64,000 nucleotides of DNA from Anthonomus grandis grandis. Its lineage: Eukaryota > Arthropoda > Insecta > Coleoptera > Curculionidae. A program made the translations under genes and the position numbers. Numbering within the stretch: the stretch's first letter is position 1; every line of letters starts with the position of its first letter. The notes beneath the pieces were generated by a model that worked only from the letters and a program-made list of their open reading frames with translations, had not been told where the DNA came from and made no database searches. This document shows positions 13,301 to 25,079 of this stretch, in pieces. The stretch lies in contig NC_065551.1 of NCBI RefSeq assembly GCF_022605725.1, positions 36,518,001 through 36,582,000 on the forward strand. The letters are read 5' to 3'.

Positions 13301-16300
13301 GAAAAGTTACACTTTTGAAAATTTGTGTGCAAATTGCTCAATTAATATGATTAGACACCTATTTCAGCGTTTTTTGAAAAATATCCAGGAAGTTGAGAAA
13401 AATATTTTTTTTAGTGAAAAGGTGATTTTTTTATTAAGAGTCTTACTGACATGTCCATAACTCATGAAATAGGGAAGTTACACTTTTGAAAATTTGTGTA
13501 CAAATTGTTCAATTAAAATGATTAGACACCTATTTCAGCGTTTTTTGAAAAATATCCAGGAAGTTGAGAAAAATATTTTTTTTAGTGAAAAGGTGATTTT
13601 TTTATTAAGAGTCTTACTAACATGTCCATAACTCATGAAATAGGGAAGTTACACTTTTGAAAATTTGTGTACAAATTGTTCAATTAAAATGATTAGACAC
13701 CTATTTCAGCGTTTTTTGAAAAATATCCAGGAAGTTAAGAAAAATATTTTTTTTAATGAAAAGGTGATTTTTTTATTAAGAGTCTTACTGACATGTTCAT
13801 AACTCAAAAAATAGAAAAGTTACACTTTTGAAAATTTGTGTGCAAATTGCTCAATTAATATGATTAGACACCTATTTCAGCGTTTTTTGAAAAATATCCA
13901 GGAAGTTGAGAAAAATATTTTTTTTAGTGAAAAGGTGATTTTTTTATTAAGAGTCTTACTAACATGTCCATAACTCATGAAATAGGGAAGTTACACTTTT
14001 GAAAATTTGTGTACAAATTGTTCAATTAAAATGATTAGACACCTATTTCAGCGTTTTTTGAAAAATATCCAGGAAGTTGAGAAAAATATTTTTTTTAGTG
14101 AAAAGGTGATTTTTTTATTAAGAGTCTTACTAACATGTCCATAACTCATGAAATAGGGAAGTTACACTTTTGAAAATTTGTGTACAAATTGTTCAATTAA
14201 AATGATTAGACACCTATTTCAGCGTTTTTTGAAAAATATCCAGGAAGTTGAGAAAAATATTTTTTTTAGTGAAAAGGTGATTTTTTATTAAGAGTCTTAC
14301 TAACATGTCCATAACTCATGAAATAGGGAAGTTACACTTTTGAAAATTTGTGTACAAATTGTTCAATTAAAATGATTAGACACCTATTTCAGCGTTTTTT
14401 GAAAAATATCCAGGAAGTTGAGAAAAATATTTTTTTTAGTGAAAAGGTGATTTTTTTATTAAGAGTCTTACTAACATGTCCATAACTCATGAAATAGGGA
14501 AGTTACACTTTTGAAAATTTGTGTACAAATTGTTCAATTAAAATGATTAGACACCTATTTCAGCGTTTTTTGAAAAATATCCAGGAAGTTGAGAAAAATA
14601 TTTTTTTTAGTGAAAAGGTGATTTTTTTATTAAGAGTCTTACTAACATGTCCATAACTCATGAAATAGGGAAGTTACACTTTTGAAAATTTGTGTACAAA
14701 TTGTTCAATTAAAATGATTAGACACCTATTTCAGCGTTTTTTGAAAAATATCCAGGAAGTTGAGAAAAATATTTTTTTTAGTGAAAAGGTGATTTTTTTA
14801 TTAAGAGTCTTACTAACATGTCCATAACTCATGAAATAGGGAAGTTACACTTTTGAAAATTTGTGTACAAATTGTTCAATTAAAATGATTAGACACCTAT
14901 TTCAGCGTTTTTTGAAAAATATCCAGGAAGTTGAGAAAAATATTTTTTTTAGTGAAAAGGTGATTTTTTTATTAAGAGTCTTACTAACATGTCCATAACT
15001 CATGAAATAGGGAAGTTACACTTTTGAAAATTTGTGTACAAATTGTTCAATTAAAATGATTAGACACCTATTTCAGCGTTTTTTGAAAAATATCCAGGAA
15101 GTTGAGAAAAATATTTTTTTTAGTGAAAAGGTGATTTTTTTATTAAGAGTCTTACTAACATGTCCATAACTCATGAAATAGGGAAGTTACACTTTTGAAA
15201 ATTTGTGTACAAATTGTTCAATTAAAATGATTAGACACCTATTTCAGCGTTTTTTGAAAAATATCCAGGAAGTTAAGAAAAATATTTTTTTTAATGAAAA
15301 GGTGATTTTTTTATTAAGAGTCTTACTGACATGTTCATAACTCAAAAAATAGAAAAGTTACACTTTTGAAAATTTGTGTGCAAATTGCTCAATTAATATG
15401 ATTAGACACCTATTTCAGCGTTTTTTGAAAAATATCCAGGAAGTTGAGAAAAATATTTTTTTTAGTGAAAAGGTGATTTTTTTATTAAGAGTCTTACTGA
15501 CATGTTCATAACTCAAAAAATAGGAAAGTTACACTTTTGAAAATTTGTGTGCAAATTGCTCAATTAATATGATTAGACACCTATTTCAGCGTTTTTTGAA
15601 AAATATCCAGGAAGTTGAGAAAAATATTTTTTTTAATGAAAAGGTGATTTTTTTATTAAGAGTCTTACTGACATGTTCATAACTCAAAAAATAGAAAAGT
15701 TACACTTTTGAAAATTTGTGTGCAAATTGCTCAATTAATATGATTAGACACCTATTTCAGCGTTTTTTGAAAAATATCCAGGAAGTTGAGAAAAATATTT
15801 TTTTTAGTGAAAAGGTGATTTTTTTATTAAGAGTCTTACTAACATGTCCATAACTCATGAAATAGGGAAGTTACACTTTTGAAAATTTGTGTACAAATTG
15901 TTCAATTAAAATGATTAGACACCTATTTCAGCGTTTTTTGAAAAATATCCAGGAAGTTGAGAAAAATATTTTTTTTAGTGAAAAGGTGATTTTTTTATTA
16001 AGAGTCTTACTAACATGTCCATAACTCATGAAATAGGGAAGTTACACTTTTGAAAATTTGTGTACAAATTGTTCAATTAAAATGATTAGACACCTATTTC
16101 AGCGTTTTTTGAAAAATATCCAGGAAGTTGAGAAAAATATTTTTTTTAGTGAAAAGGTGATTTTTTTATTAAGAGTCTTACTGACATGTTCATAACTCAA
16201 AAAATAGGAAAGTTACACTTTTGAAAATTTGTGTGCAAATTGCTCAATTAATATGATTAGACACCTATTTCAGCGTTTTTTGAAAAATATCCAGGAAGTT

Positions 16301-19300
16301 AAGAAAAATATTTTTTTTAATGAAAAGGTGATTTTTTTATTAAGAGTCTTACTGACATGTTCATAACTCAAAAAATAGAAAAGTTACACTTTTGAAAATT
16401 TGTGTGCAAATTGCTCAATTAATATGATTAGACACCTATTTCAGCGTTTTTTGAAAAATATCCAGGAAGTTAAGAAAAATATTTTTTTTAATGAAAAGGT
16501 GATTTTTTTATTAAGAGTCTTACTGACATGTTCATAACTCAAAAAATAGAAAAGTTACACTTTTGAAAATTTGTGTGCAAATTGCTCAATTAATATGATT
16601 AGACACCTATTTCAGCGTTTTTTGAAAAATATCCAGGAAGTTGAGAAAAATATTTTTTTTAGTGAAAAGGTGATTTTTTTATTAAGAGTCTTACTGACAT
16701 GTTCATAACTCAAAAAATAGGAAAGTTACACTTTTGAAAATTTGTGTGCAAATTGCTCAATTAAAATGGTTAGACACCTATTTCAGCGTTTTTTGAAAAA
16801 TATCCAGGAAGTTAAGAAAAATATTTTTTTTAATGAAAAGGTGATTTTTTTATTAAGAGTCTTACTGACATGTTCATAACTCAAAAAATAGAAAAGTTAC
16901 ACTTTTGAAAATTTGTGTGCAAATTGCTCAATTAATATGATTAGACACCTATTTCAGCGTTTTTTGAAAAATATCCAGGAAGTTAAGAAAAATATTTTTT
17001 TTAATGAAAAGGTGATTTTTTTATTAAGAGTCTTACTGACATGTTCATAACTCAAAAAATAGAAAAGTTACACTTTTGAAAATTTGTGTGCAAATTGCTC
17101 AATTAATATGATTAGACACCTATTTCAGCGTTTTTTGAAAAATATCCAGGAAGTTGAGAAAAATATTTTTTTTAGTGAAAAGGTGATTTTTTTATTAAGA
17201 GTCTTACTGACATGTTCATAACTCAAAAAATAGGAAAGTTACACTTTTGAAAATTTGTGTGCAAATTGCTCAATTAAAATGGTTAGACACCTATTTCAGC
17301 GTTTTTTGAAAAATATCCAGGTAGTTGAAAAAAATAATTTTTTTAGTGAAATGGTGATTTTTTTATTAAGAGTCTTACTAACATGTTCATAACTCATGAA
17401 ATAGGAAAGTTACACTTTTGAAAATTTGTGTGCAAATTGCTCAATTAAAATGGTTAGACACCTATTTCAGCGTTTTTTGAAAAACATTCAGGAAGTTGAG
17501 AAAAATATTTTTTTTAGTGAAAAGGTGATTTTTTTATTAAGAGTCTTACTGACATGTCCATAACTCATGAAATAGGAAAGTTACACTTTTGAAAATTTGT
17601 GTGCAAATTGCTCAATTAATATGATTAGACACCTATTTCAGCGTTTTTTGAAAAATATCCAGGAAGTTGAGAAAAATATTTTTTTTAGTGAAAAGGTGAT
17701 TTTTTTATTAAGAGTCTTACTGACATGTTCATAACTCAAAAAATAGGAAAGTTACACTTTTGAAAATTTGTGTGCAAATTGCTCAATTAAAATGGTTAGA
17801 CACCTATTTCAGCGTTTTTTGAAAAATATCCAGGTAGTTGAAAAAAATAATTTTTTTAGTGAAATGGTGATTTTTTTATTAAGAGTCTTACTAACATGTT
17901 CATAACTCATGAAATAGAAAAGTTACACTTTTGAAAATTTGTGAGCAAATTGCCCAATTAAAATGATTAGACACCTATTTCAGCGTTTTTTGAAAAATAT
18001 CCAGGAAGTTGAGAAAAATTTTTTTTTTTAGTGAAAAGGTGATTTTTTTATTAAGAGTCTTACTGACATGTCCATAACTCATGAAATAGGAAAGTTACAC
18101 TTTTGAAAATTTGTGTGCAAATTGCTCAATTAATATGATTAGACACCTATTTCAGCGTTTTTTGAAAAATATCCAGGAAGTTGAGAAAAATATTTTTTTT
18201 AGTGAAAAGGTGATTTTTTTATTAAGAGTCTTACTGACATGTTCATAACTCAAAAAATAGGAAAGTTACACTTTTGAAAATTTGTGTGCAAATTGCTCAA
18301 TTAAAATGGTTAGACACCTATTTCAGCGTTTTTTGAAAAATATCCAGGAAGTTGAGAAAATAATTTTTTTAGTGAAATGGTGATTTTTTTATTAAGAGTC
18401 TTACTAACATGTTCATAACTCATGAAATAGAAAAGTTACACTTTTGAAAATTTGTGAGCAAATTGCCCAATTAAAATAATTAAACACCTATTTCAGCGTT
18501 TTTTGAAAAATATCCAGGAAGTTGAGAAAATAATTTTTTTTAATGAAAAGGTGATTTTTTTATTAAGAGTCTTACTGACATGTTCATAACTCAAAAAATA
18601 GAAAAGTTACACTTTTGAAAATTTGTGTGCAAATTGCTCAATTAATATGATTAGACACCTATTTCAGCGTTTTTTGAAAAATATCCAGGAAGTTGAGAAA
18701 AATATTTTTTTTAGTGAAAAGGTGATTTTTTTATTAAGAGTCTTACTGACATGTTCATAACTCAAAAAATAGGAAAGTTACACTTTTGAAAATTTGTGTG
18801 CAAATTGCTCAATTAAAATGGTTAGACACCTATTTCAGCGTTTTTTGAAAAATATCCAGGAAGTTGAGAAAATAATTTTTTTAGTGAAAAGGTGATTTTT
18901 TTATTAAGAGTCTTACTGACATGTTCATAACTCAAAAAATAGGAAAGTTACACTTTTGAAAATTTGTGTGCAAATTGCTCAATTAAAATGGTTAGACACC
19001 TATTTCAGCGTTTTTTGAAAAATATCCAGGAAGTTGAGAAAATAATTTTTTTAGTGAAATGGTGATTTTTTTATTAAGAGTCTTACTAACATGTTCATAA
19101 CTCATGAAATAGAAAAGTTACACTTTTGAAAATTTGTGAGCAAATTGCCCAATTAAAATAATTAAACACCTATTTCAGCGTTTTTTGAAAAATATCCAGG
19201 AAGTTGAGAAAATAATTTTTTTTAATGAAAAGGTGATTTTTTTATTAAGAGTCTTACTGACATGTTCATAACTCAAAAAATAGAAAAGTTACACTTTTGA

Positions 19301-19354
19301 AAATTTGTGTGCAAATTGCTCAATTAAAATGATTAGACACCTATTTCAGCGTTT
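4327..19354 (+). repeat. 171-bp satellite array, about 88 monomers
   Basis: A continuous head-to-tail array. The landmark AAGTTGAG/AAGTTAAG recurs at 4499, 4670, 4841 and 5012, a period of exactly 171. About 15.0 kb gives 88 monomers. Three main types alternate: A (CTAACATGTCC, CATGAAATAGGGAAG, GTACAAATTGTTC), B (CTGACATGTTC, AAAATAGAAAAG, GTGCAAATTGCTC) and C (as B but AAAATAGGAAAG). Recombinant and edge variants occur, for example TAGTTGAAAAAAATAA and GTGAGCAAATTGCCC from 17300 onward. Each monomer holds a near palindrome, AATTTGTGTACAAATT, and the box GACACCTATTTCAGCG. Divergence rises toward the right edge. No open frame, no CENP-B-box consensus seen. The 171-bp length equals human alpha satellite by coincidence; the sequence is unrelated. 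Confidence 0.98.
6900..9660 (+). repeat. 8-monomer higher-order repeat (1368 bp), two full copies
   Basis: Reading monomer types in order from about 6945, the pattern A-A-B-C-B-C-C-C occupies eight monomers and then repeats exactly from about 8313. The offset is 1368 bases, that is 8 x 171. A shortened version (A-A-B-C-B-C) precedes it from about 5919. The neighbouring block after 9681 begins A-B-C-B-C. This pattern points to recent amplification of a multi-monomer unit by unequal exchange, as in centromeric satellites. Confidence 0.8.
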
Positions 19355-21650
19355 ATTTTTTATAATTATTTATAACTTCCAGGCATTTGGGGAGATTTTG
19401 AATTTGTATTCCAGGCTTTTAAAGCTCATTCCAGGGTATTTGAAGGCATTTTTTTGTAGATATTTGTAACCTATGGTATTTTTATTATTTTATCGTAATT
19501 CTTGATATGTTTCAGAGATTTGAACTCAGTTTTTCATTTCAAATTATTGGCAATCGATTACAGGCTTTTGGATTATTTTCCCATTTTATTCCAGATTTGA
19601 AGTCATTTTAAACTTTATCCAAGGTACATAAAGCCATTTTTCCTGGGAAATAATCAAGTATATAAGGCTATTTTAAATTCTAGGTACTGAAACACGGCTT
19701 TAAATACCAAAAGGTTTTGAAATTACTCTAACGAAGTCCAATAACCATTTTCAGAATGACAAACCTAGAAATGTTGATTCAAACGATTCATTTTTCTCAA
19801 TGCGTTAATTCCTTTAAATAATTACAATTGTAAAAAAAAAAACTACGAGTTCTCTCTTTATAATTCATTCAACATGATTTCTGCATATTCTTGTCCTGAA
19901 ATATAGCGCAATTCCTGCAACCCAACGATATACGAGACTAATATAATACTGTAGGCAATTTTGAACAATGGTTGTATGATAAACAAATCGACCTACATAT
20001 ATGTCACATGCTAAAAAAAACCAATGGCAATAAACATTTTCGCCCCCTAAAGTATTGAATGCTCATTGTACTTAAGCTTAATTTACATATGTCCTATTTA
20101 AATTTACGTAATAGAACCCAAGTGATGGCACATGATGATGGCATAATCAGATGCCGTGACATTGATCTCTTTAAAACATCTGATGACGCACGTCGTTACC
20201 TTAAAAATCATTGGCGCACTATTATTCAGTACGTACAACTTTTCATTCCTGCCCATTAAGGATTAAGAGGAAAATTATCTCCGTTCTATTTTTAGTATAT
20301 TCCGAGCATATTAATTTAACGTAGTACATTCCGATCACTTTAGCCAATTAAGAATATTCTTGTTATTGCTTTATTATTATTTAATGGTTAACGTAACTTA
20401 GATGCCGAATGACCCCGAGTGGTTCATTGTTGCTTTTACACCGCAAATGGTACATTTAACAAAATATGGTTTATGTAAACAGAAGGTAAGTAAAAACAAA
20501 AGGAGACTGTCATACTGTGGAAGCAGTTTTTATAATTTTGAATTTAATTTGGGTAAATCCGAAGGTTAAGAAGACATATTTCTTTTATTCCAGGCAAATG
20601 TTTTTGAGCAAAAGTACCTTGAAAGACCAAATAACCGAGACACACTGATATAAGAGCTTCGCTTTAATCTAAGCACCTAAAAATACATATGACTCCAGCA
20701 CTTAATATATATTATAAATAAATAATTATTATTATAAATAACACTCATGCTCAATTTTGTAAAAATTGAATAATTTTATCCTAATTAAATTTCAAATACC
20801 AAGTTTCATTCGAATCAAACAAATAATAATAACATTTTTAAGAAAGTAGCCCTAGATAATAATTACACCATGTTCACACAACTAAAACCATATTGTTTAA
20901 TTATATGAAAAATAAAAAAATAATAGTTTTGGGATAAATGGACTAAATACCGGTGAGATCTTTTTTATCATTAGGGACTACTGTATTGTGATTTTTGTGT
21001 AGCAAAGCATCATGCATCTGACCACTGTATCGCATGAATATTTGGTAAACTTTGTTTAACTATCACAGCTAAATGATCCCGATTTGGTAAAAGATATGCA
21101 TATATTCAGGTTGTTGTTCAAAGTCTCTTGAATTTTTTCCATATCAATTCCTGGTAGTTTTGAGCTATTTTATCGATGAAATTAGAAAGAAAATCCAAGC
21201 CGATTATACCAATTTAACGCCATTAAAATTCAATAAATTAAATTTTTGATTTTAGCATTGAGTAGCTTTATTAAAATTAATTTCAGTCATGGATTGTTGC
21301 TTCTTCATTACGGTTTTTTATAAAATTACATTTTTGGTCCTTCGAGAAGGATCCTGGAATAAATGTAATTTTTTCCCGTGGATTTTTTTCTCCCATTTGG
21401 ATTTTTTTTTTTTGAATTTAAGTTTTATCCCAAATTTTTGGTCCTTCGACCCTCCTCGCCGAGAATCGAAACCCATCGGACATAAATGCCTATAACTTTG
21501 GTTCTATGTAGGGTAGAAAAACGATGTTTATCTTTTTATAATCTAAACATATAAGGCTGCAACTTGATTTTTTTTTAAATTTATATTTATTTTTTTTAAG
21601 AATAGTAGAATCCTGGATAAAAATCATAATATAACAAAAACCGAAAACTA
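19355..21650. other. Unique AT-rich DNA, no firm gene
   Basis: Sequence next to the satellite edge, with a few CCAGGCATTT words near 19380-19440. A frame at 20059-20259 shows coding-like composition in its second half and is listed separately. Around 21335-21470 two copies of TGGTCCTTCGA occur within 100 bases, a phrase common in insect LTR-retrotransposon debris, but no protein domain can be read. Nothing else supportable. Confidence 0.4.
20059..20259 (+). other. Possible exon or gene remnant, unrecognised
   Basis: An open frame of 66 codons. The part from about 20122 has a balanced amino acid make-up (residues reading MAHDDGIIRCRDIDLF, then KTSDDARRYLKNHW), unlike the low-complexity frames common in this window. 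An AG precedes it at 20111-20112 (ACGTAATAG) and CA-GTACGTAC near 20229 could serve as a donor. I do not recognise a family. It may equally be a transposon scrap or chance. Confidence 0.2.
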
Positions 21651-21662
21651 TTAAATCACATT

Positions 21663-21668
21663 TTTATT
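21663..21668 (-). terminator. Poly(A) signal of the His-rich gene
   Basis: AATAAA on the minus strand about 77 bases after the stop codon, in an AT-rich run. This gives a 3' UTR of about 100 bases. No competing hexamer lies nearer the stop. Confidence 0.6.
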
Positions 21669-21744
21669 TTTAAAACCAGATAACAAAACAAAAACAACAA
21701 CAATCGTAACATAGTCAACAACACAATGGTAAAACGGGCGCACA

Positions 21745-22512
21745 TCAGTGTTTACTGCTCTTCTTGTGGCCCCAGTGTTTGTGGTCCTCGTGGCCGCCCT
21801 TTTTGCCGTGTTTGTGCTCGTGGTGATGGTGAGAATCGTGGCCGCCCGCTTTCTTGTGGCCGCCCTCCTCGTGGTGGTGCCCTCCCTTCTCATGGTGACC
21901 CTTCTTCCCGTAGTGGTCCTCGTGGTGGCCGCCCTTCTTGTGTCCGCCCTTCTTGTGACCGCCCTTCTTGTATCCGTGCTCGTGGTGGAACCCTCCGTGT
22001 TTCTCGTGGTGGCCTGAGTCGTGGTCTTCATCGAAGAAGTGTTTCTCCTTCTTGTACTCGTCGAGTTTATGTACGTCGTGGCCGCCGTGGGTGTGGTGTC
22101 CCTTCTTGTAGTGGCCCTTCTCACCGTACTTGTGTCCCTTCTCGCCCTTTTCGCCCTTGTGGTGTTCGCCGTGGTACCCGTCGTCGTGGTGGTGCTTCTT
22201 TTTGTGGCCCCCGTGTTCTTCGTAGTGGTGTTTGTGTCCCTCCTTGTCGTGGTGTCCCTTTTCGCCCTTCTCGTGGTGGTGGTGTCCCTTGTATCCCTTG
22301 TCGCCTTTCTCCCCGTGGGACGAGTGGTGGTCCGCGTGGTGTTCGTGGCCGCCGCCCTTATCCCATTTGTGTCCGTGACCAGAGGCGGCTGCTTCTAGAT
22401 CGCTGACCGCCTCAGCTTCACGTCTCTCCCTGGAGATCTCCCTCGCTTGGGTGTAAGAAATTGCGCAGAGGGCCACTAGGGCGAGCACACAGAGCCCTTT
22501 AAGGGTATTCAT
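21745..22512 (-). CDS. Secreted histidine/glycine/lysine-rich protein
   Basis: A 255-residue protein. Residues 1-23 (MNTLKGLCVLALVALCAISY then TQA) form a clear signal peptide, probably cut before REIS; a basic stretch RERR at about 27-31 could be a propeptide site. The rest is extremely rich in His, Gly, Lys, Glu and Asp, with repeated HHHHEKGEKGHH, KKGGHKKGG and HKHGKKGGHEDHKHW phrases. A less repetitive centre, DVHKLDEYKKEKHFFDEDHD, is the part most likely to identify orthologues. Proteins of this style are widespread in insects as uncharacterised or histidine-rich glycoprotein-like entries. Metal or chitin-matrix binding is only inference from composition. The start is the second in-frame ATG: it follows a TATA/initiator pair and begins the signal peptide, whereas the longer frame starts upstream of the TATA box. 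It is GC-rich against AT-rich surroundings. Long frames on the opposite strand are shadows. Confidence 0.93.
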   Translation of the reverse strand: MNTLKGLCVLALVALCAISYTQAREISRERREAEAVSDLEAAASGHGHKWDKGGGHEHHADHHSSHGEKGDKGYKGHHHHEKGEKGHHDKEGHKHHYEEHGGHKKKHHHDDGYHGEHHKGEKGEKGHKYGEKGHYKKGHHTHGGHDVHKLDEYKKEKHFFDEDHDSGHHEKHGGFHHEHGYKKGGHKKGGHKKGGHHEDHYGKKGHHEKGGHHHEEGGHKKAGGHDSHHHHEHKHGKKGGHEDHKHWGHKKSSKH

Positions 22513-22541
22513 GATGTTCGGTGATGGAACACTGAGTTGGA

Positions 22542-22575
22542 ACTGATTTCGATGGAGGCTACCGGGCCTTTTATA
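22542..22575 (-). promoter_or_regulatory. TATA box plus initiator of the His-rich gene
   Basis: On the minus strand TATAAAAGG occupies 22575-22567 and the arthropod initiator TCAGT lies at 22546-22542. With the initiator A (22544) as +1 the TATA box starts at -31, the classical spacing. The predicted 5' leader is only 31-32 bases before ATG at 22512, whose context is AACATCATGA. This agreement also decides the start codon. Confidence 0.8.
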
Positions 22576-22977
22576 CCGATATTCGCTACAATGGTTTTCT
22601 GATTTACCGCAGAATTGTTTTTTTTTTTTCGTTTTCGTTACTGTAACGTTTATTGACAAATTTTGCTATTGCATCTTGCGGTATCGGACTTTCACCTTAT
22701 AATGGTCTCGAGAGTTTTTTTGTGCCCCTTTGGTGATGTTGGCAAATTTGCTCTCGGGGTTTTTTTTCTCTCTCTCTAATGCCGCACCGGTACATGCATG
22801 TACTGAGACTTAAAGTAGTCCGTGAAAAATTGGGTTTTCGGTCGAGCCAAATTGGATTTTTGATTGATTTATTTGTGTCTCATCGTCGTCTGGAGTCTGC
22901 AGTTGTTTTCTCATAGAACTATCTCGATATAGAAATCGTTGTTTTATGTATAGATTAATTGTATTTTTTTGTTTCAG

Positions 22978-23023
22978 GTGAGTGTCTTGCGATGAACAGT
23001 TCCCAGGCTGAAAATATGAATAG
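22978..23023 (+). other. Candidate 46-nt exon with an ATG
   Basis: TTTTTTTGTTTCAG ends at 22977, a textbook acceptor with a pyrimidine tract. Forty-six bases later AATAG is followed by GTAAAGT, a good donor. ATG at 22992 opens MNSSQAENMN and leaves phase 2 at the donor. Both splice signals flanking a start codon suggest the exon carrying the start of a plus-strand gene whose other exons lie across the repeat-filled DNA. No partner exon can be proved here. Confidence 0.35.
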
Positions 23024-23765
23024 GTAAAGTATCTTTAATAGAGTTATTTTTCGATTATTTATTATATGCAGAGAACGACCATATATTTTATAAAATTATT
23101 TTTTAATAGAGAATATCCGCTTTTTTAGTCAATTTAATAAATATTTTATTTCTTCCAGGCAGTTCATTAGTTCAGCTCACTGTAATTCAAATATTTTTTT
23201 TGAAATACACAGAAAAAAAAGGGTACTTAAAATGAGAATTAGACACTTTATTTGAGAAAATCTAAGGATTATATATTCGCAAGAAGATAAAAGTTTAATT
23301 TAAGAATATTATATTTTCAATTTCAAGATGTTAATAGAATTGGTTTAAGTCGACAAATAACTTATTGTAAGAATATATTGAAATCTCATTTGAGAATATC
23401 ATATTCTTGCAAGGAATATTTTTTTCTTTAAAGCGATTAAATTTAATTCAAATTTATTTTTTCTTACATTGAACCATTTTGGTAATTTGTATTGAAATGG
23501 TCATATTCTTAATTTAAGTAATTCTACTGTTAACAATAAATCTATGAACATATCGTTTTGACGAATTGCTTCATCAAACCAAAAATATTTAAGACTAGCT
23601 ACAATGAGTTATAAATTCAACTTAAAGATATGAAGAATTGCTTTAAACCGCCTGGCAAATTAAATTGAATATTAAATAGTATTAAATTAAAATGTTTATG
23701 GCTTGTTATTAAATTTTTATTCGATTTAAATAGGTTAAATATTTGAAATGAGTAATATTTACACT

Positions 23766-23948
23766 CAGTTGAAATAAATTAATAGTTTTATAGTATTTAG
23801 TGCTGTGGGATTTATTGGGTTCTTTTTGAATCAAAATAAAAATACCAAAAGGCACACACTTTCTGGTAGTTTTATTTTGATAGCAAAAGAACCCTATAAA
23901 TTACCACAACACTAAATAACATAAAACTGTCAATTATTATTTCAACTA
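23766..23948. repeat. Imperfect 183-bp palindrome (foldback)
   Basis: Left arm 23766-23847 pairs with right arm 23868-23948 around a loop containing GGCACACAC. Matching phrases include CAGTTGAAATAA with TTATTTCAACT and GGGTTCTTTTTG with AAAAGAACCC. Arms of about 80 bases with scattered mismatches are typical of an old foldback MITE or a long hairpin transcript source. Confidence 0.75.
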
Positions 23949-23977
23949 TAAGTTATAAGTGTAAGAATTGCTGTAAC

Positions 23978-24026
23978 CACAGATTTAACTAGCTAACGCA
24001 ACTTGCGTTAGCTAGTTAAATCTGTG
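23978..24026. repeat. Perfect 24-bp inverted repeat, 1-nt spacer
   Basis: CACAGATTTAACTAGCTAAC followed by GCAA (23978-24001) is exactly reversed and complemented at 24003-24026, separated by one C at 24002. Perfect pairing over 24 bases with essentially no loop implies recent origin. It lies 30 bases from the larger palindrome. Confidence 0.9.
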
Positions 24027-25079
24027 CTATAACGTATTAAAAATTCAACCGTTTTATATTTTATGATTTAGGTATTGCAAGAAATTTCTATGTATTTACC
24101 TAATTATTTTCGGTTAAATTCTGGTAATAAATTAATAGAACAGGTTCTACGCAAACATATGTTTATTATCCAAAAACAAAAACCTACATACATTATATAG
24201 GAACAAATATTACTTTAAATAATTGTAACAAAAACAGTAAACAAAAAAAAACACATTTTGTGTATGTTTTTTAAATATAGGCACATATTTATCACAAAGT
24301 ACAAAGTAGGTACTCATAGAAAATAAAAATCTAAGTTAGTCTATGACTAACGAGAGTACGAGAGGGAAGCAGGGTACGCGTGGCGTAGTACGCCGACGTT
24401 GCCATTTTTGAGATGAACAAAAAGTTTCATTTGAGAATATATAAATTCAATTGAATACATTGATTTTATTGTAAGAAAATAAATATTCAAAGCAACAATT
24501 TATTTTCTTCAAACGAACTGGGTATAGTATTCACTTGATTATGATTGAGTATTTTAAACTATATATACGGGCTTTAAAGCAATAATATATATCTTTCTAA
24601 ACAATAAACTAATTTATTTAAATTAATTAACTTGAAAAGCTTACATTAAACATAACATTTACTAAATTCAAGATTATAATGACTTGAATTGATACCTTTA
24701 TTATTCAAATGGGACATTTCACTTATTTTTATTTGAGAATACATTTAATACAACTAAATCTATGAAATATTTAGATTAAAAAAGTATTCTCTTTTTAAAT
24801 CTGTATTTTAAATATTTTGTTTCCTATTTATAAAGAACTCTATTTCCGCAATTTAAGCCTATTTATTTCAATTAAGAATGTATTATTCTTGAAAAAATGA
24901 GAAAATTTATTTACTTGTTAGGAGTAATCGTTTTTTTCTGTGTACATACTAAATTTATATGTCAAATTCTATATTAAAAAACAAGGGTTTATTCAGTTTT
25001 GTATTTATGAAATTAGTTTTTCTTTCAATTTAAAATAGAAAGCTGTATTCTGAGTATAGTGACATATTAAACGTGAATT

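Larger units (their letters stand above)
23208..24942. mobile_element. Non-autonomous DNA element, CACAGAAAAAA ends
   Basis: The ends read CACAGAAAAAAA (from 23208) and TTTTTTTCTGTG (to 24942), flanked by TA on both sides (23206-23207, 24943-24944). The 1735-bp interior has no coding frame. It is full of TTGAGAATAT/ATATTCTTAA words in both orientations, so the two halves partly pair. Two strong palindromes lie in the middle and are listed separately; they may be nested insertions. The short TIR and TA flanks suggest a Tc1/mariner-like non-autonomous element, but no related transposase is visible. Confidence 0.5.

Noticed and set aside
4327..19354. CRISPR-like array
   Set aside because: Monomers abut with no unique spacers, the unit is 171 bases, and the genome is eukaryotic.
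4327..19354. Relationship to human alpha satellite because of the 171-bp unit
   Set aside because: The sequence is unrelated and no CENP-B box consensus was seen; the length match is most likely a nucleosome-length coincidence.
21335..21470. LTR-retrotransposon remnant with repeated TGGTCCTTCGA
   Set aside because: The phrase is suggestive, but no protein domain, LTR or primer-binding site could be read.
21651..22406. Long open frames on the plus strand and in the other minus frame across the His-rich gene (157, 226, 89 and 125 codons)
   Set aside because: They are shadows of a GC-rich, low-complexity gene; one is Arg/Cys/Gly-rich, one Thr/Arg-rich and the others Val/Leu-rich with no domain. 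The minus-strand frame has the signal peptide, promoter and poly(A) signal.
23208..24942. Hammerhead or other ribozyme at the short palindromes
   Set aside because: No CUGAUGA/GAA core is present near either palindrome.
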